Assembly (NCBI RefSeq): GCF_023073315.1
Contig: NZ_JADPJH010000022.1
Span: forward strand, 251,702 to 315,701
Direction: 5' to 3'
Length of the DNA stretch: 64,000 nucleotides
Source of the DNA: Bradyrhizobium sp. 1
Lineage (GTDB): Bacteria > Pseudomonadota > Alphaproteobacteria > Rhizobiales > Xanthobacteraceae
Part shown: piece after piece, positions 9,234 through 18,132 of the stretch
Layout: each line of letters opens with the position of its first letter
Numbering within the stretch: position 1 is the first letter of the stretch
Notes under the pieces: generated by a model
Told to the model about the DNA's origin: nothing
What the model saw: only the letters and a program-made list of their open reading frames with translations
Database searches by the model: none
Translations under genes and position numbers: made by a program

Positions 9234-10166
9234 TCATTTCGACCGCTTCTTGCCACCCTTCTCCTCCTCCTTTTCCAGCGCCTTGCGCACCTCGTCGAAC
9301 TCCGCCAGCGAGGCCTTGTCGGCGCGGGGGAAGCGCAGGTCGAGCTTTTCGAGCGCGGCATTGATCGCCGAGCCGATCACGACGCGGGCGAACCATTTGT
9401 GGTCGGCGGGCACGACATACCACGGGGCATGAGCCGTCGAGGTGTGGCGGACGATGTCCTGGTAGACCGCCTGGTAGCGCGGCCACAGCGCCCGCTCCTT
9501 GATGTCGTCCAGCGAGAACTTCCATTGCTTGGCCGGAATCTCCAGCCGGTCGAGGAACCGCTCGCGCTGCTCCTTTTTGGACAGGTGGAGGAAGAATTTG
9601 AGGACGATCGTGCCGTTGCGCGTGAGGTAGCGCTCCCACGCGGAGATGTCCTCGAACCGCTCCTTCCAGATGTTCTTGGTGGCGAGTTCTTGCGGCAGCT
9701 TCTCCTTGGCGAGGATCTCCGGGTGCACGCGCGTCACCAGGCATTCCTCGTAATGCGAGCGGTTGAAGATGCCGATATGGCCGCGCTCGGGTAGCGCGAC
9801 CGCGTGGCGCCAAAGGAAATCGTGGTCGAGCTCCTTGCTGCTCGGCGCCTTGAAGGCATGGACCTCGCAGCCCTGTGGATTGATGCCCTCGAAGATCGCC
9901 TTGATCGCGCTGTCCTTGCCGCCGGCGTCCATGGCCTGGAACACGATCAGCAGCGACCAGCGATCCTGGGCGTAGAGCTTCTCCTGGAATTCGATCAGCC
10001 GCTTCTTGTTGACGTCGAGGAGCTCCTGCGCCTTCTCCTTGTCGAGATCGCCCTTCTCGTCGGTCTTGTGATCCCTAAGGTGAAACTTGCCGGAGCCGTC
10101 GTAGCGGAACGGCGTGATGTAGCGGTCAAGTTCCTGGGCGAGCGATTTGGACGGCTTCTTGCTCAT
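9234..10166 (-). CDS. ppk2: Polyphosphate kinase 2 family phosphotransferase
   Basis: A 310-residue PPK2 protein that transfers phosphate between polyphosphate and nucleotides. The P-loop-like core is seen as FQAMDAGGKDSAIKAIFEGINPQG (Walker A region near residue 75, written here only as key stretch), followed by the lid module with FNRSHYEE and WKERFEDISAWER. Lysine-rich tails occur at both ends. The start codon lies 41 bases inside the 3' end of livM, an unusual overlap that suggests translational coupling to the transporter operon. Which PPK2 class (NDP or NMP acceptor) cannot be set from sequence alone. Confidence 0.9.
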   Translation of the reverse strand: MSKKPSKSLAQELDRYITPFRYDGSGKFHLRDHKTDEKGDLDKEKAQELLDVNKKRLIEFQEKLYAQDRWSLLIVFQAMDAGGKDSAIKAIFEGINPQGCEVHAFKAPSSKELDHDFLWRHAVALPERGHIGIFNRSHYEECLVTRVHPEILAKEKLPQELATKNIWKERFEDISAWERYLTRNGTIVLKFFLHLSKKEQRERFLDRLEIPAKQWKFSLDDIKERALWPRYQAVYQDIVRHTSTAHAPWYVVPADHKWFARVVIGSAINAALEKLDLRFPRADKASLAEFDEVRKALEKEEEKGGKKRSK

Positions 10167-11145
10167 GAGCGCGGGGCACCTTGCGTTGCGGCTTCAGTCG
10201 GTCGAGCACGCTACCAAGGATACCCTTGGGAAGGAATATGATGAAAAGCACGAGCAGCACACCGTAGACGAGGTTGTCCCAGCCGACCGCCTTGGTGCCG
10301 AAGCCGATGCGCAAGGTCTCCGCCAGCAGGATCGTGATGACGGCGCCGACGGTCGGGCCGAGCGAGACGAACAGGCCGCCGACGATCGCCGCGAACACCA
10401 TCTGGAGCGACACCGCGATGCCGCTGACCGTGTCCGGGGTGATGAACATCTGGTACTGGCAATAGACCGCGCCCGCGAGCGCCGTCATCACGGCACTGAG
10501 CAGCGTGATCTTCAGCTTCTCCGCGGTGACGTCGACGCCGGCCGCAGCCGCGGCGTCCTCGTCCTCCGAGATTGCCTCCAGCGCATAGCGCGCCATGCTG
10601 CGGTCGACCCAGTGCCAGACCACGATGCCGAACAGCCAGACCGCAAGCGCGATGAGGTACCAGGTGATCTTGTCGTCGAATTGCAGCGCCAGCAGCTTGT
10701 TGCCCGTGGCCCGATTCGGCGTATAGCCGAGCGAGCCGCCGGTATAGTCGCGCGTCGCCGTGATGACCTGGAGCACGATGCCTGACAGCGCCAGCGTCAC
10801 CAGCACGAAATAGTGCCCGGTGATGCGGAAGCGGAAGCAGGGATAGCCGACGATCAGCGCCAGCGCACCGGCCGCGGCCATGCCGATGGGAATGCCGATC
10901 CAGGGCGACCAGCCCAGATGATTCCAGAGCAGCGCGGTGACATAGGCGCCAATCCCCATGAAGCCGCCATGGCCGAGTGAAACGAGGCCGAACCGCCCCA
11001 TCATCGACCAGGATGTGTAGGCGAACGACCAGATCAGGATCAGCACCAGGATGTGCAGATGATAGGGATCGCGATAGACGAAGGGCAGCGCGACCAGCGC
11101 CGCCAGTCCGATCCCCCAGGCTGCAAGCCGCCCCTGCCCCATCAT
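10126..11145 (-). CDS. livM: Branched-chain amino acid type ABC transporter permease LivM
   Basis: Inner-membrane permease subunit of a LivFGHM-type ABC importer, 339 residues from the ATG at 11145. That ATG overlaps the livH stop codon (ATGA), which favours it over a start 26 codons upstream. About nine hydrophobic segments are present, with the family motifs FGLVSLGHGGFMGIGAYV near residue 60 and EAISEDEDAAAAAGV in the EAA-like loop that contacts the ATPases. The C-terminus is basic (LDRLKPQRK) and its last 41 bases overlap ppk2. Confidence 0.93.
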   Translation of the reverse strand: MMGQGRLAAWGIGLAALVALPFVYRDPYHLHILVLILIWSFAYTSWSMMGRFGLVSLGHGGFMGIGAYVTALLWNHLGWSPWIGIPIGMAAAGALALIVGYPCFRFRITGHYFVLVTLALSGIVLQVITATRDYTGGSLGYTPNRATGNKLLALQFDDKITWYLIALAVWLFGIVVWHWVDRSMARYALEAISEDEDAAAAAGVDVTAEKLKITLLSAVMTALAGAVYCQYQMFITPDTVSGIAVSLQMVFAAIVGGLFVSLGPTVGAVITILLAETLRIGFGTKAVGWDNLVYGVLLVLFIIFLPKGILGSVLDRLKPQRKVPRAHEQEAVQIARPGT

Positions 11146-12023
11146 CGGCGCCTCGCAAGCAGGCCCGCGGGCCGGATGAACATCATGACGATGAAGAAGG
11201 CGAAAGCGAGCACGTAGCCCCATTCGAGATCGGAGAACAGGCCGCCGAGCGAGATGATCTCGGCGAACACGAAGGCCGCGATGAAGCCGCCGATGAAATT
11301 GCCGAGCCCGCCGAGCACGCAGATCAGGAAGGTGATCGGACCGAAGGAGAGGCCAACGAAGGGATGCACGTCGTATTGCAGCACCAGCAGGCAGGCGGCG
11401 AGCCCGGCCAGCCCGCCGCCGATCGCGGAGGTGATGAGATACATTCTCTTCGTATCGACGCCCATCAGCGCCATGATCTGCCGGTCCTGCGAGATGGCGC
11501 GGATCGCGGTGCCGGTGAAGGTGCGCGTCATGAACAGATAGACCGCGACCATGCCGACCAGCGCCGCCAGAAACGACAGCAGCCGGGCGTAGCTGAAATG
11601 CATCTCGCCGAAGGCGAGCACCGGCAGGCGGATGCCGAGATTGCGGAAGTCGATGCCGAAGGCGACGGTGGCAAAGCTCTGGAGCACGAACAGCACCCCG
11701 CCGGTTGCGAGCAGCTGGTTAATCGGCGGCGCGGTGAGCAGCGGCGCGATCACGAGATAATGCAGCGCCGCGCCAAGCATCGCGACCAGCAAAATGGTGA
11801 ACGGCGCGGCGACGAAATAGCTGAGCCCGTAATACTGCACCATGAAATACATGGCGTACATGCCGATCATTACCAGCTCGGCGTAGCAGATCCAGGTGAC
11901 GTCGATGACGCCGAAGATCAGATTGAGCCCGAGCGCCAACAACGCCAGCACGCCGCCGAGCAGGATGCCGTTGATCACGGCCTCCAGCAGATAGATGTCG
12001 AAAATGTCCAAAAATGCCTGCAT
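11142..12023 (-). CDS. livH: Branched-chain amino acid type ABC transporter permease LivH
   Basis: A 293-residue permease partner of LivM. Multiple membrane segments begin at once (FDIYLLEAVINGILLGGVLA), with the family signatures ALGLNLIFGVIDVTWICYAELVMIG split over the first two helices and AISQDRQIMALMGVD in the cytoplasmic ATPase-coupling loop near residue 190. The first two helices carry VTWICYAE where most family members have a Gly-Glu (hGE) pair. It follows livF by 25 bases and overlaps livM by four bases, so it is read in one transcript with livG, livF and livM. Confidence 0.93.
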   Translation of the reverse strand: MQAFLDIFDIYLLEAVINGILLGGVLALLALGLNLIFGVIDVTWICYAELVMIGMYAMYFMVQYYGLSYFVAAPFTILLVAMLGAALHYLVIAPLLTAPPINQLLATGGVLFVLQSFATVAFGIDFRNLGIRLPVLAFGEMHFSYARLLSFLAALVGMVAVYLFMTRTFTGTAIRAISQDRQIMALMGVDTKRMYLITSAIGGGLAGLAACLLVLQYDVHPFVGLSFGPITFLICVLGGLGNFIGGFIAAFVFAEIISLGGLFSDLEWGYVLAFAFFIVMMFIRPAGLLARRR

Positions 12024-12048
12024 GCCTGCATGCCCCTCGCCCTGCCCC

Positions 12049-12756
12049 TCACACTCCGAGATACGCTTCCTTGACCGTGTCGCTCGCCAGCATCTCTGCC
12101 GACGTGCCCGACGACCTGATCGTCCCCGCCTCGATCAGATAGGCGCGGTCGACCACTTTCAGCACCTGCTGCACGTTCTGTTCGACGATCAGCACCGTCA
12201 GGCCGCTGGCGCGAATCCGCTTCACCAGCTCGAACACCTGCTGCACCACCACCGGCGCCAGCCCCGCCGAGGGCTCGTCGAGCAGAAGCAGCTTTGGATT
12301 GGACATCAGCGCGCGGCCGATCGCGCACATCTGCTGCTCGCCGCCGGACATGGTGCCGGCCATCTGGTGGCGGCGCTCCTTCAGGCGCGGAAACAGGTCG
12401 AACACAACCGCCAGCCGCTCGGCATAGTGGCCGCGCGCCTCCTTCATGAAGGCGCCCATCTTGAGATTGTCGTCGACCGAGAGCTGCGGAAACAGCCGCC
12501 GGTTCTCCGGCACATGCGCAATGCCGAGGCTGACGATCTTGTGCGGCGGTGTTGCGACGACGTCGACGCCCTCCATGGCGATCGACCCGCGCGAGGGACG
12601 GATCAGGCCGGAGATGACGCGCATCAAGGTCGTCTTGCCGGCGCCGTTGGGGCCGATGACGCCAACGGCTTCGCCGGCCTTGACGTCGAGATCGACGTCG
12701 AACAGCGCCTGAAACGTGCCGTAGCCGGCATTGACGCCGCGAAGCTCCAGCATCAC
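12049..12756 (-). CDS. livF: Branched-chain amino acid type ABC transporter ATP-binding protein LivF
   Basis: One of two ATPases that drive the Liv importer. The 235 residues carry Walker A GPNGAGKTT near residue 38, the Q-loop ENRRLFP, the ABC signature MSGGEQQM (SGGEQ), Walker B KLLLLDEPSAGLAP and the switch His region VEQN. Length and the absence of a long C-terminal extension are typical of LivF. Its ATG overlaps the livG stop (ATGA). Confidence 0.95.
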   Translation of the reverse strand: MMLELRGVNAGYGTFQALFDVDLDVKAGEAVGVIGPNGAGKTTLMRVISGLIRPSRGSIAMEGVDVVATPPHKIVSLGIAHVPENRRLFPQLSVDDNLKMGAFMKEARGHYAERLAVVFDLFPRLKERRHQMAGTMSGGEQQMCAIGRALMSNPKLLLLDEPSAGLAPVVVQQVFELVKRIRASGLTVLIVEQNVQQVLKVVDRAYLIEAGTIRSSGTSAEMLASDTVKEAYLGV

Positions 12757-13523
12757 TGCCCTCCTGCGCGACGGCGCGCTTCGGCAGCCGCGGCTTGCGT
12801 GGTCTCCGCATCGGTGCCGAGATAGACCTCGATGACGCGCGGATCGCCCGCAACTGCGCTCGGCAGCCCCTCCGAGATCTTCTCGCCGTGATCAAGCACC
12901 ATGACGCGGTCGACGACGCGCATCAGCACGCCCATGATGTGCTCAACCCAGATGATGGTGATGCCGAGCTCGTCCCGGATGTTGCGCAGCATGTCGGCCG
13001 CCTGCCCCATCTCGGCCTCGTCGAGTCCGCCGAGGCTCTCGTCGGCGAGCAGCAGCTTTGGCGCGGTGGCGAGCGCTTTCGCCAGCTCGAGCTTCTTCAG
13101 GCCGGCGGCGCCCAGGCCATCGACACTGGCATGTCGATCGGTCGGCAATCCCACCAGCGCCAGCGATCGCTCGGCCGCCTCCTCAGCCTTGATGCGACTA
13201 TGTCGGCCCTGGCCGTAGAAGCCGGCGAGCGCGACGTTCTCAAAAATGGTCAGGCGGCGGAACGGCCGCGGGATCTGAAAAGTGCGGCCGACGCCGCTGT
13301 TGATGATCCGGTGCGGGGCGAGGCCCGCAATCTCATGCCCGGCGAACAGGATCGAGCCCGATGTCGGCGCCAGCGTGCCGGAGAGCATGTTGAAGATCGT
13401 GCTCTTGCCCGAGCCGTTGGGGCCGATCAGGCCGAGGATCTCGCCCCGATCGACTTTGAACGACACATTGTTGACGGCGGTGAAGCCGCCAAACCGCTTC
13501 ACCAGTCCGCTGACCTCCAGCAC
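12753..13523 (-). CDS. livG: Branched-chain amino acid type ABC transporter ATP-binding protein LivG
   Basis: Second ATPase of the importer, 256 residues, with Walker A GPNGSGKST, Q-loop FQIPRPF, a divergent signature region DGLGAAGLKKLELAKALA (LGAAG in place of LSGGQ), Walker B LLLADESLGGLDEAE and the H-loop WVEHIMG. The signature departs from the canonical LSYGQ seen in most LivG proteins. The start is GTG preceded by AAGGAG. It lies 27 bases after the binding-protein gene and overlaps livF by four bases. Confidence 0.92.
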   Translation of the reverse strand: MLEVSGLVKRFGGFTAVNNVSFKVDRGEILGLIGPNGSGKSTIFNMLSGTLAPTSGSILFAGHEIAGLAPHRIINSGVGRTFQIPRPFRRLTIFENVALAGFYGQGRHSRIKAEEAAERSLALVGLPTDRHASVDGLGAAGLKKLELAKALATAPKLLLADESLGGLDEAEMGQAADMLRNIRDELGITIIWVEHIMGVLMRVVDRVMVLDHGEKISEGLPSAVAGDPRVIEVYLGTDAETTQAAAAEARRRAGGQ

Positions 13524-13549
13524 TCAGCTCTCCTTGCCCGGATGTTGCG

Positions 13550-14859
13550 CTATTGGTTGCTGTAAGTGCTGCCCTTCGGCAGTGGCAGCACGGCTTCGCG
13601 CTGCGCCTGACTCTTGGGCCACACCACGGAGGACTTGTCGTCGATATACTGAATCACGACAGGGAACGAGCGCTCGTTCTGGCCGGCCATCGGCGTGCCC
13701 TCGCCGTAGAATTTTACGCCGAAGCCGAGCATGGTGCCGCCCTCGGAATGTCGGTGTCCAGCGCCGCCTTGCGCAGCGCGTCGGGATCGACACCACCGTA
13801 TTTCTTGATCGCGCGCGGCAATACGTCGGACATGAAGACATAGGTGTTGGATGCGCCGATGCCGACATGAGCCGAGCGGATCGCAACGCCGGGCCGGATC
13901 TTGTCGAACTCCTCGCCGACCATCTTGATCACAGGCGAAAGTTTCGGATCCATCGTTTTCTGATTGGCGAGCCAGATCGAGATCGGGTCGGTGTTGAAGA
14001 TGTAGGCGGCGTCCGCGCCCATCCCCTCTTTCAGCTTTTCATAGACGCCGTAGCCCGCGCCATGCCCCATCAGCGCGCCGAACTTCAGCCCCTGCTCGCG
14101 GGCCTGCCGCAGCAGCAACGTGATGTCGGGGTTGTAGCCGGTGTGGAAGATCACGTCGGGCTTGGCGCGCTTCAGCTTGGTCACCAGCGCGGAGAGATCG
14201 GGCGCGGTCGCCGAATAGCCCTCCTTCATCACGACGTTGAAGCCCGCCTTCTTCGCGCCGGCCTCATTGCCCCTGGACACATCGACACCGTAGGCGCCGT
14301 CCTCGTGGATGATGGCGACGCGCAGATCCTTCGGCTCCTTGTCGAACTTCGCCTTGGCGTTCTGCGCGATGAAGTCCATCGTCATCATGCCGAATTGGTC
14401 GCCGCTGGCCTGCGGACGGAAAACGTATTTGTAACCTTTCTCGTTGAACACGGCCGACGAGATGCAAGTCGTCATCCACATGAACTTCTTGAGCTGCTCG
14501 ACGCGCGCGGCCACCGGCACGCATTGCGCCGAGGAAAAGAAGCCGAGCACCATGTCGACCTTCTCCTGCTCCAGCAGGCGGACGGATTCATTGATGGCGA
14601 TGTCGGGCTTGCTCTGGGCGTCAGCGTAGACCGCCTCGATCTTGTAACCTTCGACGCCAGTCTTGGCGAAATAGTCGAGGACGATCTTGGCACCGACATA
14701 GTTGAGCTCGGACCCGCCGCCTGCGAGTGGTCCGGTCAAATCGAAAACGACGCCGATCTTGATCTTCTTCTCTTGAGCTTCGGCCGAAGCCATCAAGCCC
14801 GTCGCTGATATCGCGACCAACAGCCCACGTACCAAGCGGGCAGCCATACGCAGGCGCAT
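13550..14859 (-). pseudogene. Branched-chain amino acid type ABC substrate-binding protein, frameshifted near its 3' end
   Basis: A periplasmic type I binding protein (Peripla_BP_6/LivK-like). It opens with an export signal (LVRGLLVAISATGLMASAEA) and contains KIGVVFDLTGPLAGGGS, FHTGYNPDITLLLRQAREQG and the C-terminal GVDPDALRKAALDTDIP. After DTDIP (about 13745) the frame runs into RAAPCSASA and stops at 13714, while the expected C-terminus (MLGFGVKFYGEGTPM to PLPKGSTYSNQ) is in another frame and ends at 13550. Adding one G between CCG and AGGGCGGC restores a continuous protein of about 436 residues. This is a one-base deletion or a sequencing error. The partner transporter genes follow directly. 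Confidence 0.8.
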
Positions 14860-14954
14860 CCAAACCTCCCTGGACGATTGTGCATTGCAGTCTTCTTGCT
14901 TTTGCTTTTTGGCCCATCACATGGGCTGAGCGAAGCGATGTCAAGCCTCGCGCG

Positions 14955-15659
14955 TCAGCGCGACGCGAACTGCTGCTCGACGAAGGCCGTGACAAATCGC
15001 GGCATGGACGGCGTGAGATCGCTCAATCCGCGCACGAGATGAATGGCCGACAGTTCAGGCTCGTCCTCACGCGCGAGATTGGCCTCGATTTTGGCGCAGG
15101 CCACGTCGCCCGGCATGTCCAGGTTGATGATCTGAATCATTGCAATCGACGGACCGGCGACGATGCAGTGCCAGCCCGGCTCGACCCGGTAGTCGGCCGC
15201 AGTCAGGCCAGTCTCCTCGCCGAGTTCGCGAACGACACTGCCGGGGATGTCGAGCGCGCCGTCTTTGACATCGTCGAGGTCGGGCGTGCCCGACGGGAAA
15301 TAGATGCGGCCCGCATTGGCAGTGTGCTGCGCCATCTCGCCCATGACAAAGGCGCCGTCGGATGTGAGCAGCGCGCCCATGCCAAAACCGTTGAACACGG
15401 CCTTGTCGGGAAAGCCCCAGTCGCGCCAGGCGAGGAAGCTCGCGAAATCGGCCTCAAAATAGGTGGCGGAGAGATGACTGCCCGTAAACACGGCATCGCG
15501 CCCGAGCAGGACGCGCCCGTTCCATATCTTCGGCCGCTCGCGCTGCTTTTCGGCGAAATGCGCCGCGATCTCGGCGCGGCGCTCTTCGGCGAACGGCCAG
15601 ACGATCGGCCGCACGGCAAGATCAAGCGTCGTGACGCGATGGATGATCAGCGAAGTCAT
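14955..15659 (-). CDS. Nudix-superfamily hydrolase-like protein
   Basis: A 234-residue protein whose middle carries the second half of a Nudix box, RELGEETGL, near residue 160. The first half of the motif is degenerate: where Gx5E is expected the sequence gives D and L (VKDGAL), so one conserved Gly and the first Glu are missing. The N-terminal half resembles the accessory domain of larger bradyrhizobial Nudix proteins. Substrate is unknown and catalytic competence is uncertain. It is a single gene between two binding-protein genes on the same strand. Confidence 0.75.
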   Translation of the reverse strand: MTSLIIHRVTTLDLAVRPIVWPFAEERRAEIAAHFAEKQRERPKIWNGRVLLGRDAVFTGSHLSATYFEADFASFLAWRDWGFPDKAVFNGFGMGALLTSDGAFVMGEMAQHTANAGRIYFPSGTPDLDDVKDGALDIPGSVVRELGEETGLTAADYRVEPGWHCIVAGPSIAMIQIINLDMPGDVACAKIEANLAREDEPELSAIHLVRGLSDLTPSMPRFVTAFVEQQFASR

Positions 15660-15688
15660 GACGCCTGATTACACGGCCTTCGCGCCAG

Positions 15689-16714
15689 TTATTTGGCACT
15701 CCCCGTGGTCTTCTTGGCCTGTTCGACGTATTTGTTGGTGAAGGTCTTGCTGACGTCGATCTTGGCATTCGCGACCTCGGGCGAGCCGACGCTGAACACC
15801 GCGAGCACGGCGTCCGCGCCCTTCGGGTCCATCTTGCCGGTCTCGGAGAACATCGGGATCGTGTTCTTCAGCGCGGCGAGATAGAGGTCCTTGTTCTTGC
15901 CGACCATTTCCTCCGGCATCTTCGCCATGATTTCCTCGGGCGAATGCGAATGGATCCAGGCGATCGTGGCGAGCATGGCGTTGGTGAGCGCCTGCGTTTC
16001 CTTCTCGTGGCCGTTGATCCAGGCCACCGTCGAATACAGCGCGCCGCCCGGATATTCGCCGCCGAACGTTTCGAGCGTGTCCTTCTGGGTACGAGTGTCG
16101 CTGAGGATGCGCAAATCCTTGTGGCTGCCCTGGAGCACGGTGACGGAGGGGTCGAGCATCACAGCCGCGTCGATCTGACCCTGCTCCATCGCGGCGACTG
16201 CGGTTGCGCCGAGGCCGACGCCGATCACGGCGGTGCCGGCGGGATCGAGCCCGTTCTTCTTGAGCATGTATTTGAGGAAGAAGTCGGTGGAGGAGCCGGG
16301 CGCGCTGACACCGACCTTCTTGCCGGCGAGATCCTTGATCGACTTGATCTCGTTGGTGTGCGAGGGCGAAACTACCAGCACGAGGCCGGGATAGCGGTCA
16401 TAGACCACGAAGGCCTGAAGCTCCTGCTTCTTGGCGGCCAGATTGACGCAATGGTCGAAATAGCCGGAGACCACGTCGGCGCTGCCGCCGAGCACGGCCT
16501 TCAGCGCGTCCGAGCCGCCCTTGAGGTCGACCAGCTCGACATTGAGGCCGGCCTTCTCGTATTCGCCGAGTTGCTTGGCCAGCACCGTCGGCAGATAGCA
16601 CAGGCAGGCGCCGCCGCCGATCGCGACGGTGACCTTGCTTTGCGCCGCGGCAAATCCGGTGGTGAGCGTCAGCGCCAGCAGCGCGCCGGCAAGCCTGGCA
16701 ATCGTGTTCTTCAT
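15689..16714 (-). CDS. NMT1/SsuA-like ABC transporter substrate-binding protein
   Basis: The ATG at 16714 with GGAGG seven bases upstream gives 341 residues and a clean signal peptide (LAGALLALTLTTGFAAAQ). The mature protein opens KVTVAIGGG, typical of the NMT1/nitrate-sulfonate-taurine receptor family, with LVDLKGGSDALKAVLGG and the domain-linker stretch VGVSAPGSSTDFFLKYML. An unusual CLCYLP motif with two Cys sits at the predicted ligand entrance. No permease is adjacent; the orphan permease and ATPase at 20.8-22.4 kb belong to the same transporter class and may be its partners (inference). Confidence 0.85.
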   Translation of the reverse strand: MKNTIARLAGALLALTLTTGFAAAQSKVTVAIGGGACLCYLPTVLAKQLGEYEKAGLNVELVDLKGGSDALKAVLGGSADVVSGYFDHCVNLAAKKQELQAFVVYDRYPGLVLVVSPSHTNEIKSIKDLAGKKVGVSAPGSSTDFFLKYMLKKNGLDPAGTAVIGVGLGATAVAAMEQGQIDAAVMLDPSVTVLQGSHKDLRILSDTRTQKDTLETFGGEYPGGALYSTVAWINGHEKETQALTNAMLATIAWIHSHSPEEIMAKMPEEMVGKNKDLYLAALKNTIPMFSETGKMDPKGADAVLAVFSVGSPEVANAKIDVSKTFTNKYVEQAKKTTGSAK

Positions 16715-16853
16715 TGGTTTCCTCCGTTCGGCTGGCGGCACCATAGAGCAGCGGGACAGGCTTGAGAAGCACCGCTTAAGTGGCACTGGCCATTGGCCTT
16801 TCGCCGCAATAGCATGGGCGTACAACAACAATCTTTGATGGGGAGGATCATCC

Positions 16854-17303
16854 ATGAATCGCCTTGCTGCCGGACTGTCGATCGCCGCCGCCTTTGCCGC
16901 CGGATGCGGCGCAAACCAGCTGCTCCGGCCGGCGCTCGCCGCCGAGAACGTCACCGCGCAGATCATTCACACCGGCGAGATGGAGGGGGATGCGCTCGGG
17001 CCAGCCAACAATGTCGGCTACCGCTCAAAAATGTTCGCGGGCGCCGACGGCGCCACCGTCTCGATCCAGGTCGGCAACGTGCCCAAGCACATGCATCCCA
17101 ACACCAACGAGATCCAGTACATCCTGGACGGAACCGGGACGATCTGGCTCGGCGACAAGGAAGTGACGGTGAAGCCCGGCGACCTCGTCATCATCCCCAA
17201 GGGCACGCCGCATGGCGGCACCAAGCCAATCAGCGGTCAGGTCAAGGCGATCGCGATCAAGACGCCGCCGCAGGCGCCTGATGACACCAAGCTGCTGGAC
17301 TGA
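16854..17303 (+). CDS. Exported single-domain cupin protein
   Basis: A 149-residue protein with an N-terminal signal or anchor (LAAGLSIAAAFAAGCGANQ; the Cys of AAGCG could be a lipobox, LxxC-like). The cupin barrel follows, with metal-ligand motif 1 as PKHMHPNTNEIQYILDGTG (two His and a Glu) and motif 2 as KPGDLVIIPKGTPHGG (His). Such small cupins bind a metal and may act as dioxygenases or as sensors; function is unknown. It is divergent from the NMT1-like gene, with a ribosome-binding GGGGAGG at 16841. Confidence 0.85.
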   Translation: MNRLAAGLSIAAAFAAGCGANQLLRPALAAENVTAQIIHTGEMEGDALGPANNVGYRSKMFAGADGATVSIQVGNVPKHMHPNTNEIQYILDGTGTIWLGDKEVTVKPGDLVIIPKGTPHGGTKPISGQVKAIAIKTPPQAPDDTKLLD

Positions 17304-17317
17304 ACGTTCGCACGTCC

Positions 17318-17341
17318 GGGCTCGCGCCGAGGCGCGGGCCC
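17318..17341. terminator. GC-rich hairpin between convergent genes
   Basis: GGGCTCGCG and CGCGGGCCC pair around a short loop to make a stem of about ten pairs, just after the cupin stop and before the end of the converging anti-sigma gene. The T-run is poor on both sides, so intrinsic termination is only possible, not clear. Confidence 0.4.
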
Positions 17342-17358
17342 GCTTTGCGAATTCCGGG

Positions 17359-18132
17359 CTAAATGGGACGCGCCTGCTTCCGGATCTCGTTCGCGATCGG
17401 CTTGAGCGTGTCCGCCGGAAGCTGGCCGACGAGCGTATAGCCCATTCCACTATCCGCCCAGGCAAGGCCCGCGACGTCGCCGGTCGATTGCGGCAGCATC
17501 GGTGTATCCTGATTGCCGTTGCTCATCGGACGCGTCAGTACGACAAGGCGGTCGCCATGATCGTCGTCGTACATGAACATTGCGGCCGGGCCATGCGCGG
17601 TCGCAACCAGACGCCCTCCCATCAGCCGATAGCCTGATACGGCGAGATCAGGCACCTTGACCGGCTGCTTCAACCGGTTGGAGACCCATTGCGTTAGTTC
17701 GGCACTGTCGGAAGCTCGTATCTCGACCGGCCTCACGCGATCCGGTGCGTAGACGCCATAGGAATAGGCGGCCTCCTGCGCCAGTGCAGACAGTCCGCTC
17801 GAACCATCCGGCAGCAGGCTGCGCATGCTCCAGCCGCCGAGACCGCCGATTCCGAGGAGCAATAGCGCCGCAATCGCCGCCCACGCCCGCAAAGGACGCC
17901 GCTTCCGGCTCTCGATGATGTGCGACAGATTCAGCTCAACCGGCAATGGCTCATCGGCGATCGACGCCAGCGCGCCCCGCAACTGCTCGCGCTGGGCAGC
18001 AAAGGCCGCGACGCGCACCGAGACATCTGGGTGATCGTCCAGATAGGATGCGATCTCCGCACGTCGCTCGGGCGCGAGCGCGTGGTCCACATAAGCGTGG
18101 AGATCATCTTCCATGATCGGCCGCTGACTCAT
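17359..18132 (-). CDS. Transmembrane anti-sigma factor partner of the adjacent ECF sigma
   Basis: A 257-residue bitopic protein: an N-terminal cytoplasmic anti-sigma domain (LHAYVDHALAPERRAEIASYL), a membrane segment at about 90-108 (AWAAIAALLLLGIGGLGGW) and a periplasmic C-terminal domain. The N-terminal domain resembles zinc anti-sigma (ZAS) proteins but lacks the HxxxCxxC cluster: the expected Cys pair is replaced (VRVAAFAAQ). Its ATG overlaps the sigma stop codon (ATGA), the usual coupling of sigma and anti-sigma. It would hold the sigma factor at the membrane until a periplasmic signal arrives. Confidence 0.85.
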   Translation of the reverse strand: MSQRPIMEDDLHAYVDHALAPERRAEIASYLDDHPDVSVRVAAFAAQREQLRGALASIADEPLPVELNLSHIIESRKRRPLRAWAAIAALLLLGIGGLGGWSMRSLLPDGSSGLSALAQEAAYSYGVYAPDRVRPVEIRASDSAELTQWVSNRLKQPVKVPDLAVSGYRLMGGRLVATAHGPAAMFMYDDDHGDRLVVLTRPMSNGNQDTPMLPQSTGDVAGLAWADSGMGYTLVGQLPADTLKPIANEIRKQARPI

